From contig DAOWGL010000021.1 of NCBI GenBank assembly GCA_030637455.1, positions 1 to 5,905 of the forward strand: a stretch of 5,905 bases of DNA. Direction: 5' to 3'. The stretch comes from Candidatus Nitrosopumilus sp. (lineage in GTDB: Archaea; Thermoproteota; Nitrososphaeria; Nitrososphaerales; Nitrosopumilaceae). The notes beneath the pieces were generated by a model. That model was not told where the DNA came from. It saw nothing but the letters and a program-made list of their open reading frames with translations, and made no database searches. Shown here in pieces: positions 1-4,953 of this stretch (positions are counted from its first letter, which is position 1; every line of letters starts with the position of its first letter). Position numbers and translations under genes: made by a program.

Positions 1-12
1 AATTAATTAGAA

Positions 13-243
13 ATGGTCTATTCATATCAAGTCGTAAAGTTTCAAGCAATCTCTTTTGTACAAGGAACTCATTGGTCCCAATCAGTAGGGGACAAAGGAA
101 TTCTTTACAAATCACTTAAAGATCCATTTTCAAAACTTATTGTTCAATCCTCTAATGGTTCAAAAAAATTATACCATGTTCCAAAAGATAGAACTGTTGT
201 TGTAACTAATGATACAATACATTTCCTAGGCGAAATTGCTTAA
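13..243 (+). CDS. Hypothetical small protein, 76 aa, beta-rich
   Basis: I do not recognise this protein. It begins with ATG, and an in-frame TAA lies at 4-6, so the reading frame is complete on the left. The product has no membrane segment, no signal peptide and no cysteine. It alternates short hydrophobic stretches with polar turns (for example KLIVQSSNGSKKLYHVPKD at about residues 41-59, then TVVVTNDTIHFLG at 61-73), which suggests a small beta-strand-rich cytoplasmic fold. Its TAA directly abuts the TAA of the minus-strand gene that follows, with no base between them. Its promoter would lie to the left of the window and cannot be seen. The absence of a competing overlapping frame and the tight packing support it as a real gene; function is unknown. 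Confidence 0.65.
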   Translation: MVYSYQVVKFQAISFVQGTHWSQSVGDKGILYKSLKDPFSKLIVQSSNGSKKLYHVPKDRTVVVTNDTIHFLGEIA

Positions 244-516
244 TTATTTAAAAAACTGATCAACTTGATCTCTATATTTTAAAGCAATCTTTCCAAATTC
301 TGTAAAATCATCTGCAGTTGGATATTTCATTTTCATTGCAAATTGATTGACAAATATTGATAATGCACTTCCAATTATTAGATTGTATACCCCATCTGCA
401 ACATTATTTGAGTATGGAAATGCTACTCTGATAAATGGAAGATATGTTTCAGTTTGAGAAATCATTAATTTGATATGCTTTTCAACAAATTCTTCTACAT
501 CTGCAGGAATTGGCAT
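244..516 (-). CDS. Hypothetical protein, 90 aa, mostly helical
   Basis: I do not recognise a family. The ATG at 516-514 lies about 25 nt from a TATA box (TTATAA at 539-544), so the transcript is probably leaderless and this start is well supported. The product is soluble and likely alpha-helical: an acidic N-terminal helix (PADVEEFVEKHIKLM, residues 4-18), a central section rich in aromatic and small residues (about 25-60, including YLPFIRVAFPYSNN), and a charged C-terminal helix ending RDQVDQFFK. The central part is moderately hydrophobic but broken by polar residues, so a true membrane segment is unlikely. It lies 57 nt downstream of the cysteine-rich gene on the same strand but has its own promoter. 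It meets the 76-aa gene tail to tail with no gap. Confidence 0.7.
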   Translation of the reverse strand: MPIPADVEEFVEKHIKLMISQTETYLPFIRVAFPYSNNVADGVYNLIIGSALSIFVNQFAMKMKYPTADDFTEFGKIALKYRDQVDQFFK

Positions 517-538
517 AACTACACTAGTATTTGATTTC

Positions 539-544
539 TTATAA
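539..544 (-). promoter_or_regulatory. TATA box of the 90-aa gene
   Basis: TTATAA, within the palindrome CTTATAAG, is centred about 25 nt upstream of the ATG at 516. This is the spacing expected between an archaeal TATA box and the transcription start, so the mRNA would begin at or next to the start codon. Inferred from sequence and spacing only. Confidence 0.55.
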
Positions 545-573
545 GTAGAACTTTAATTCTTAGGCATGATTTT

Positions 574-783
574 TTATCTTACAATTTGTTCCATGTACTT
601 TTCTTTTCCCTTTCTACTTCTTGGGAGACATCTGAGTTGTCTATTACAACAAGGACAAACTAATCCCTCATATTCGACAAACACTTCACAGTAGTTGCAT
701 CTTTTTTGTCCAGCAGCATATCTACCAATTTCTGTTGGCTTGAGAGCCTTGTATTTTTTGCATTCTCCTATACAATAAGTCAT
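574..783 (-). CDS. Small cysteine-rich zinc-ribbon-like protein, 69 aa
   Basis: The 69-residue product carries eight cysteines: C4 and C8 (C-x3-C), C29 and C32 (C-x2-C), C43, C45 and C46 (CPCC), and C52. The C29-C32 and C43-C46 pairs have the spacing of a zinc ribbon or rubredoxin-like knuckle (CNYC ... CPCC). The conserved-looking RYAAGQKRC segment precedes the first pair, and a basic tail (RSRKGKEK, residues 55-62) could contact nucleic acid. Small proteins of this style are common in Thaumarchaeota (from memory, not searched) and are mostly uncharacterised; a DNA/RNA-binding or protein-interaction role is a guess. The ATG at 783-781 sits about 28 nt from a TATA-like element (808-814), so it is probably leaderless. 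It could also be transcribed into the 90-aa gene downstream. Confidence 0.8.
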   Translation of the reverse strand: MTYCIGECKKYKALKPTEIGRYAAGQKRCNYCEVFVEYEGLVCPCCNRQLRCLPRSRKGKEKYMEQIVR

Positions 784-807
784 GAAAATAGTTACAAATT
801 ATCTAAA

Positions 808-814
808 GATAAAA
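808..814 (-). promoter_or_regulatory. TATA-like element of the cysteine-rich gene
   Basis: On the minus strand this reads TTTTATC, centred about 28 nt upstream of the ATG at 783, consistent with a leaderless or nearly leaderless archaeal transcript. It is one half of a divergent promoter region shared with the 99-aa gene. Confidence 0.45.
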
Positions 815-825
815 CGTTTGATTGC

Positions 826-850
826 AGTGCACTCATATTTTCAAATTTGA
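826..850. promoter_or_regulatory. Candidate operator palindromes in divergent promoter region
   Basis: Two perfect palindromes lie between the two divergent TATA boxes: AGTGCACT at 826-833 and TCAAATTTGA at 841-850. The second ends about 16 nt before the TATA box of the rightward gene. The position would suit a dimeric regulator acting on either promoter. Short palindromes occur by chance in A+T-rich DNA, so this is a suggestion only. Confidence 0.25.
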
Positions 851-866
851 TTACAATGAAATTGAA

Positions 867-872
867 TTTATA
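867..872 (+). promoter_or_regulatory. TATA box of the 99-aa gene
   Basis: TTTATA is centred about 25 nt upstream of the TTG at 895. The spacing places transcription initiation on the start codon itself and is the main support for the TTG start. Confidence 0.55.
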
Positions 873-894
873 CTGCTAATTCTACTTTTCATTA

Positions 895-1194
895 TTGCTT
901 GAACTAGACAGGAAAGTATTTGGGAATATTACAACTAAAGAAATTATAGGTGCTAATCCACCTGCCCTCCCTGATACTAGAGAGAACCTTGAAAAAGACC
1001 TTGGCGCATTACTTGCAGAATTAGAACTAGTACCAAAAATTAATCTTGAAAAACTCTTAGAAGAGCAAAAAAATTCTGAAAATCATATTAACAGTAGACC
1101 AGGTGCAATGGCTCTAGCTCAGGACAAAATTCAATTATTTAATGAATATAATGAAAAATATATTCAATCAATAACAAAAAAATTACAATCTTAA
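895..1194 (+). CDS. Hypothetical charged helical protein, 99 aa, TTG start
   Basis: I do not recognise a family. The start is TTG: an in-frame TAA lies at 877-879, no ATG occurs before about residue 72, and the TATA box at 867-872 places a leaderless start here. The product is soluble and has no cysteine. After a short N-terminal part with a turn-rich GANPPALPDT (about residues 19-28), most of the chain is predicted to be amphipathic helix rich in Glu, Leu and Lys (ENLEKDLGALLAELELV, then NLEKLLEEQKN), with another helix near the C-terminus (FNEYNEKYIQSITKKLQS). This could form a helical bundle or coiled-coil dimer. It is convergent with the antiporter gene, 19 bp between stop codons. Coding status is supported by the promoter fit and the long sensible frame; function is unknown. 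Confidence 0.7.
   Translation: MLELDRKVFGNITTKEIIGANPPALPDTRENLEKDLGALLAELELVPKINLEKLLEEQKNSENHINSRPGAMALAQDKIQLFNEYNEKYIQSITKKLQS
1176..1182 (-). terminator. Possible oligo-T terminator of the antiporter gene
   Basis: Seven A residues on the plus strand read as T7 on the minus strand, about 32 nt past the antiporter stop codon and inside the 3' end of the convergent 99-aa gene. Archaeal termination relies on oligo-T stretches with little need for a hairpin. Assignment is by position only. Confidence 0.3.
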
Positions 1195-1213
1195 TTCTTT
1201 AATCTGCCTAGTT

Positions 1214-2692
1214 CTATTTTTCTTCAGGCTCTACAGTTTTTTCTTTGATAAATCCGCCTTCAATTTTATCATCTATAACAACATCAGATATTTTTTCAAC
1301 TACTATAGAACCGTCATCTTTAGGTTCTTCTGGAGGTTTAACAAATCCACCTTCAACAGATTCTGGTGGAGGGATTTTCTTTGATTTTCCTAAGCCAATT
1401 GTTGTAATTACTACTGATGATAAAATAATAAAGAATATCAGTTGTGGGTATGCATCTGCATTTGGTAATCCCATGGTAATTGGATAAGTTGCAAGTACTG
1501 CAGCAGCTAATCCTCTAGGAATCATAGAGTTTGTTACAGCTCTATCTAAAAGTGAAAATCGTTTTGTTAAAGTAATCTTTACAACTAATATTCTTCCAAA
1601 GTATACAGCAATTGTCATCAAAACTCCAAATATCAGATATTCTATTTGTCCGAAACTTGCCATCAATCCTACAAACACAAAGAAAAATGATCGTACCAAA
1701 AATGTCAATTGATTATGTGTTGGATCATCCAATTCAATTCGTGGCAATTTGAATCTGAGAATTTTTGCAAGATGACTTTTGTTTCCAATCATTAAACCAA
1801 ATACTAGTGCTGTTAATGCACCTGATTCTCCAAAGGAATTTGCTAAAAAGAATAAAACAAACAAAACGCCTAACGTAAGCATGTAAGCGTGTTGTGCATT
1901 ACCAAGTTTAGTTGAAATATACATCCAAGGAATTCCAACCCCAAATCCAAGTACTAGACCAACTATAATTGCACGTCCTATAGTCTCTTGTAATGTTTGA
2001 AGATCAAAGTGTCCTGCTAGAATTGCTTCAAATAAAATGAATGCAACAATAGTGGCTAAAATATCAGTAAGTGCAGATTCAAAACTAAGCATTGATTTAG
2101 TTTCTTCTGAAATTTTGATATTTCTAACCAGTCCAAAAACTATTGCAGAACTACTTCCACCTACAATAGAAGCTAATAATATGCTGTCTAACCATGCCCA
2201 TCCTAAAGCAAAATGAGCAGCAATAGAAATCATTACTACAGATAGAACAAAACCAAGAACAGCTAATGTTACTGAAAAATGAGCAGTTTTGATAACATGT
2301 TTGATATCTAGATTTAGACCTCCATCAAACATGATGATAATCAACGCAAGAGCTGCAAAATATGGAACAACTTGAATTACAGCTTCTGGTTGAATTAATC
2401 CAAACACTGGTCCGATAATCACTCCAAGAATCATCAAAAATGCTACATCCGGTATGCCTGTTTTTTTGAAGAATGCTTCTCCTGCCACCCCTAGAAAAAT
2501 TACTACACCTGCTGCAAGCAATATCACATGAGCTTCAGCAATTGGTCCATTGTGAATCGATAATGTTCCAATAGAATTTTGTAACTCTGTAATTTTATCA
2601 AAAATCATACTTGTATCAAAATTTGACAATGGTGGCATATCTCCTGTTTGACCTCTAAACAAATTCAAAATCGACAAAATTATGAGATTCAT
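1214..2692 (-). CDS. Cation/proton antiporter, NhaP-like (CPA superfamily)
   Basis: This is an integral membrane exchanger, probably moving Na+ (or K+) against H+ for pH and ion homeostasis. After an N-terminal stretch of about 54 residues, hydrophobic segments run from about residue 55 to 434, matching the multi-helix core of the family. Recognisable signatures are TGIPDVAFLMILGVIIGP (78-95), FDGGLNLD (122-129), GGSSSAIVFGL (178-188) and ESALTD (205-210). T209-D210 occupies the place of the ion-binding Asn-Asp of CPA1 or Asp-Asp of CPA2 members, so the usual Asn is a Thr here. The last 58 residues are hydrophilic, acidic and Pro-containing, with a repeated motif: EGGFVKPPEEP (447-457) and EGGFIKEKTVEPEE (478-491). 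This is probably a cytoplasmic regulatory tail. A TATA-like box lies about 29 nt upstream of the ATG. M19 is an alternative but less supported start. The ion specificity cannot be read from the sequence. Confidence 0.9.
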   Translation of the reverse strand: MNLIILSILNLFRGQTGDMPPLSNFDTSMIFDKITELQNSIGTLSIHNGPIAEAHVILLAAGVVIFLGVAGEAFFKKTGIPDVAFLMILGVIIGPVFGLIQPEAVIQVVPYFAALALIIIMFDGGLNLDIKHVIKTAHFSVTLAVLGFVLSVVMISIAAHFALGWAWLDSILLASIVGGSSSAIVFGLVRNIKISEETKSMLSFESALTDILATIVAFILFEAILAGHFDLQTLQETIGRAIIVGLVLGFGVGIPWMYISTKLGNAQHAYMLTLGVLFVLFFLANSFGESGALTALVFGLMIGNKSHLAKILRFKLPRIELDDPTHNQLTFLVRSFFFVFVGLMASFGQIEYLIFGVLMTIAVYFGRILVVKITLTKRFSLLDRAVTNSMIPRGLAAAVLATYPITMGLPNADAYPQLIFFIILSSVVITTIGLGKSKKIPPPESVEGGFVKPPEEPKDDGSIVVEKISDVVIDDKIEGGFIKEKTVEPEEK

Positions 2693-2718
2693 TAATGTCT
2701 GAATGTAAATACATCTGG

Positions 2719-2724
2719 ATAAAA
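2719..2724 (-). promoter_or_regulatory. TATA-like element of the antiporter gene
   Basis: On the minus strand TTTTAT is centred about 29 nt upstream of the ATG at 2692, giving a transcript with a leader of at most a few bases. No Shine-Dalgarno sequence is present before the ATG. Confidence 0.4.
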
Positions 2725-2766
2725 GTTAAACTCGAAAATTCAGTATTTTTAGGCTTCTATCTGATT

Positions 2767-2774
2767 TTTAAATA
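2767..2774 (+). promoter_or_regulatory. TATA box of the hemerythrin-like gene
   Basis: TTTAAATA is centred about 25 nt before the GTG at 2795, the spacing expected for a leaderless archaeal mRNA. It supports GTG as the true start. It lies in a 102-bp divergent region shared with the antiporter gene. Confidence 0.6.
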
Positions 2775-2794
2775 ACATATTGTAGACAAATATT

Positions 2795-3337
2795 GTGAGT
2801 GCTACAAATCAACTTCGTGCAGATCATGATCAAGTTCGTCGATTAGAAAAAATAGTATCAAAATGTGCTGCAGAGCTATACAAAGGCACGACAATACCAT
2901 TTTCAGATTTAACAAAAATCACTATAGTAATTTCAGAATTTGTTGACACAATTCATCATTCAAGAGAAGAAGATTCGTATTTTCCATGTGTTGCAAGTTA
3001 TGATTCTTTAAAAGAAGAAATTCGAAAATTCATGATTGAGCATGAGTTTGGAAGGAATATTGCTAGAAAAATATCAGACCATCTAAAAAGATGGAAAAAT
3101 GGGGAAGATGCACAAGAACCTGTATCAAGATATCTGAGAGCATATGCAATTTTTCTAAATGATCATCTTAACAAAGAAGACAAATTCTTTGATACTGCAG
3201 AGGCTGAAGTTTTATCAAAAGAAGAAGAAATTGAAATGTATGAACAATATAGATCAATTTTTGCAATTGTAAAAAAAGTTGAAGAACTAATCGCAGATAT
3301 TGATTATTTGGAAAATCAACCCTGGGCTAAAAATTAA
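2795..3337 (+). CDS. Hemerythrin-like HHE domain protein, 180 aa
   Basis: The N-terminal 130 residues form a four-helix hemerythrin/HHE cation-binding domain with the di-iron ligand pattern visible: H11 in RADHDQ, H54/H55 with E58/E59 in IHHSREEDSYFP, H83 in EHEFGR, and H124 with E128 in NDHLNKED. Each lies on a separate predicted helix, as in the family. Proteins of this group bind a non-haem di-iron centre and are implicated in oxygen or NO sensing, oxygen handling or protection from oxidative and nitrosative stress; which applies here is not shown. Residues 133-180 are an extra acidic helical extension containing SKEEEIEMYEQY. No signal peptide or membrane segment is seen, so it is cytoplasmic. 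The start is GTG, fixed by the TATA box 25 nt upstream. The APS kinase gene follows on the same strand. Confidence 0.9.
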   Translation: MSATNQLRADHDQVRRLEKIVSKCAAELYKGTTIPFSDLTKITIVISEFVDTIHHSREEDSYFPCVASYDSLKEEIRKFMIEHEFGRNIARKISDHLKRWKNGEDAQEPVSRYLRAYAIFLNDHLNKEDKFFDTAEAEVLSKEEEIEMYEQYRSIFAIVKKVEELIADIDYLENQPWAKN

Positions 3338-3346
3338 CGTAAGCTC

Positions 3347-3352
3347 TTTATG
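3347..3352 (+). promoter_or_regulatory. TATA-like element of the APS kinase gene
   Basis: TTTATG is centred about 25 nt upstream of the ATG at 3374. It favours that ATG over the in-frame ATG at 3350, which overlaps the element itself. The gene may additionally be read through from the hemerythrin-like gene. Confidence 0.4.
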
Positions 3353-3373
3353 GGTTATTTAGAAATTTTATTC

Positions 3374-3889
3374 ATGAAACCTTTCATTCTTTGGATGACT
3401 GGTCTTCCTTGTTCAGGAAAGACTACGATTGTAAAAGATTTGCAAAAAGATATTCCAAATTTGGCAATGCTTGACGGTGATGAACTAAGAGAATGGTTCT
3501 CTCCAAAAGACTTTTCAAAAGCAGGCCGTGATGAGCATAACAAAAAAGTTGCCCATTTGGCAAAGCTTTTGTTAAAACATGGTGTTCCAAGTGCAGTATC
3601 TCTTGTATCTCCATATCTTGAGAACAGAGAAAATGCTAGAGAAATTATCAATGCAGGTGATCAGTTTGCAGAATGTTATGTAAAATGTTCACTAGAAAAA
3701 TGTGAAGAAAGAGATGTCAAAGGTATGTATGCCAAGGCTCGAAAAGGAGAAATCAAAGGATTTACCGGAATTGATGATCCTTACGAAGCTCCAGAAAAAG
3801 CAGATTTGGTAGTTGATACAGAACATGATTCACTTTCAGACAGTGCACAAAAAGTAAAGGACTTCCTCAAAGGAAGAAACCTACTCTAA
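3374..3889 (+). CDS. cysC: Adenylylsulfate (APS) kinase
   Basis: This enzyme phosphorylates APS with ATP to give PAPS, the activated sulfate used for sulfate reduction or sulfonation; it is cytoplasmic. Numbered from the ATG at 3374 (171 aa), it shows the P-loop GLPCSGKTT (10-18), LDGDELR (33-39), the FS...GRDEHN region (47-56), SPYLENRENAR (79-89) and IDDPYEAP, all hallmark APS kinase elements. Length fits a single-domain CysC. An in-frame ATG at 3350 would add eight residues (MGYLEILF) but overlaps the TATA-like element. The internal start gives the short MKPFILWMTGLP beginning typical of the family, so I prefer it. The last nine bases overlap the convergent cysQ gene, whose product acts on the by-product of PAPS use. 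No ATP sulfurylase gene lies in the window. Confidence 0.92.
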   Translation: MKPFILWMTGLPCSGKTTIVKDLQKDIPNLAMLDGDELREWFSPKDFSKAGRDEHNKKVAHLAKLLLKHGVPSAVSLVSPYLENRENAREIINAGDQFAECYVKCSLEKCEERDVKGMYAKARKGEIKGFTGIDDPYEAPEKADLVVDTEHDSLSDSAQKVKDFLKGRNLL

Positions 3890-3895
3890 TTTTTT
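3862..3895 (+). terminator. Possible terminator: hairpin and T6 at end of cysC
   Basis: A 5-bp stem-loop (CTTCC at 3862-3866 and GGAAG at 3872-3876) lies in the last codons of cysC, and T6 at 3890-3895 follows directly after its TAA. The T run fits archaeal oligo-T termination; the hairpin is short, not adjacent to it and may be coincidental. The element lies partly in the 3' end of cysQ on the other strand. Confidence 0.35.
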
Positions 3896-4696
3896 AAATT
3901 CTTCAATTATTTTATTATGAACTAAACCATTTGTAACAAGAATTCCATTTTGATGATACACATCTTTGTTGTTGTATGTAAGATCATTTCCTAGCATATC
4001 TGTCATTTTACCTCCGGCTTCTGAAATTATACAATAAGAAGCAGCCGAATCCCACTCTTTCATTTTGTTTGTTGTTGTAATGTAAGCTTCAGCTTCACCG
4101 GAACTAATCTTTCCAACTTTCAATGAACTCCCAATACTTGTGAAATCTTCAATACCTAATTTTTTAATGAATGATTTTTCTTTATCTGATAAATGATGTC
4201 TAGAACCTACAGTTCTACATTTTGGGACTTCTGAAATTTTGGTAACAGAAATTTTTTCCCATTTTTCATTTGAAAATCTAAATGCTCCACTACCTTTTTG
4301 TGCAACAAACAATGTATTTTCTGTAGGCCATCCAATTACACCAAGAATTGGTTTTTTATTTTTAATTAAGGAAATCATAACTGTAAACTCGCCTGTCTTG
4401 TCAATGAAATCTGAAGTTCCATCAAGAGGATCTACTATCCAAATTGTCTCTTGTGTTATTCTCTGTAAATCATCTTTATCTTCTTCAGATAAAATCCAAT
4501 GTTTTGTTTGTGACAAAATCTCTTTAATGACCTCATTACTTTTTAAATCAGCATCTGTAATTGGAGAATCATCATTTTTTGTAGATGTTTTGTAATCTTT
4601 TTGATAAATTTCTAAAATTGCATTCCCTGCATCAATTGCAGCTTTGATGGCAATATCTAATTCAGGAATTTTATCAGAAATGGGAATATCTTGCAA
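3881..4696 (-). CDS. cysQ: 3'(2'),5'-bisphosphate nucleotidase, CysQ-type
   Basis: A Mg2+-dependent phosphatase of the inositol monophosphatase superfamily; CysQ members hydrolyse PAP (and PAPS) to AMP (APS), preventing PAP build-up. Metal-site motifs are all present: DSPITDAD (43-50), SEED (70-73), WIVDPLDGTSDFI (86-98, D89 and D92) and EWDSAA (214-219, D216). CysQ-like rather than SuhB-like features are SEE in place of GEE, GEFTVMISLI followed by KPILGV, and TSIGSSLK (186-193). Length (271 aa) is normal. The start is TTG, immediately preceded by an in-frame TAA, and AGGT eight bases upstream is a plausible ribosome-binding site overlapping the stop codon of the upstream membrane-protein gene. 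It is last in a probable three-gene minus-strand unit and overlaps cysC tail to tail. Action on inositol phosphates cannot be excluded. Confidence 0.9.
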   Translation of the reverse strand: MQDIPISDKIPELDIAIKAAIDAGNAILEIYQKDYKTSTKNDDSPITDADLKSNEVIKEILSQTKHWILSEEDKDDLQRITQETIWIVDPLDGTSDFIDKTGEFTVMISLIKNKKPILGVIGWPTENTLFVAQKGSGAFRFSNEKWEKISVTKISEVPKCRTVGSRHHLSDKEKSFIKKLGIEDFTSIGSSLKVGKISSGEAEAYITTTNKMKEWDSAASYCIISEAGGKMTDMLGNDLTYNNKDVYHQNGILVTNGLVHNKIIEEFKKLE

Positions 4697-4704
4697 TTAA
4701 AATT

Positions 4705-4708
4705 ACCT
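4705..4708 (-). promoter_or_regulatory. Ribosome-binding site of cysQ
   Basis: AGGT on the minus strand, 8 nt before the TTG at 4696, matches part of the anti-Shine-Dalgarno target. It overlaps the TAG of the upstream 68-aa gene, suggesting translational coupling. No good TATA box lies at leaderless distance, so cysQ is probably translated from a polycistronic mRNA. Confidence 0.45.
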
Positions 4709-4913
4709 AAGTTGTGAGTTCTGGTTTTAGAGTCCAAACCACTCCAAGAACTATGAATGGAATTGACATTACTCCAATGATGGCAAGTATAGTGTTGAAT
4801 TGCACTGTTGATACTTCTGGATTATTAACTATCCATGGTAGAGGAAGTGATATAATTATCCAAATAACTCCTAAAAGTATAATCAATTTTGCTTTTGCCT
4901 TTCTATCTTTCAT
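4707..4913 (-). CDS. Small two-helix membrane protein, 68 aa
   Basis: The family is not recognised. A basic N-terminus (MKDRKAKAK) precedes a first hydrophobic segment at about residues 10-29 and a second at about 42-62, joined by a short polar loop (NNPEVSTVQFN). By the positive-inside rule the N-terminus would be cytoplasmic, and with two helices the C-terminus too. There are no cysteines and no charged residues within the helices; Pro24/Pro26 and Pro52 kink them. The ATG is preceded by a good Shine-Dalgarno GGAG at 8 nt. A TATA-like box also lies 26 nt upstream, so it may have its own start as well as read-through from the SDR gene 40 bp upstream. cysQ begins 10 bp after its stop. A functional link to SDR or CysQ is not shown. 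Confidence 0.8.
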   Translation of the reverse strand: MKDRKAKAKLIILLGVIWIIISLPLPWIVNNPEVSTVQFNTILAIIGVMSIPFIVLGVVWTLKPELTT

Positions 4914-4921
4914 TGTGTTTT

Positions 4922-4942
4922 CTCCTTTGTTGTTGTATTAAA
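4922..4942 (-). promoter_or_regulatory. Shine-Dalgarno site and TATA-like box of the 68-aa gene
   Basis: GGAG (4925-4922) stands 8 nt before the ATG at 4913. TTTAATA (4942-4936) is centred 26 nt before the same ATG. Initiation from that TATA box would start at the ATG and exclude the GGAG from the mRNA, so the two signals suit different transcripts: leaderless from the internal promoter, or led by GGAG in read-through from the SDR gene. Confidence 0.45.
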
Positions 4943-4953
4943 TCCCTGTGAAT

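Noticed and set aside
258..270. Inverted repeat GATCAA-C-TTGATC
   Set aside because: It falls in the C-terminal codons of the 90-aa gene, where the DQVDQ residues explain it; it could only be a very weak hairpin.
3355..3651. Minus-strand open frame of 98 residues
   Set aside because: Antisense to the APS kinase P-loop region; composition is a by-product of the coding strand.
4239..4595. 118-residue open frame on the plus strand
   Set aside because: It lies wholly inside cysQ on the opposite strand, and cysQ carries all family motifs, so this is a shadow frame.
3881..4696. Inositol monophosphatase (SuhB-type) identity
   Set aside because: The SEE, GEFTV, KPILGV and TSIGSSLK stretches match CysQ better; inositol phosphate activity remains only a secondary possibility.
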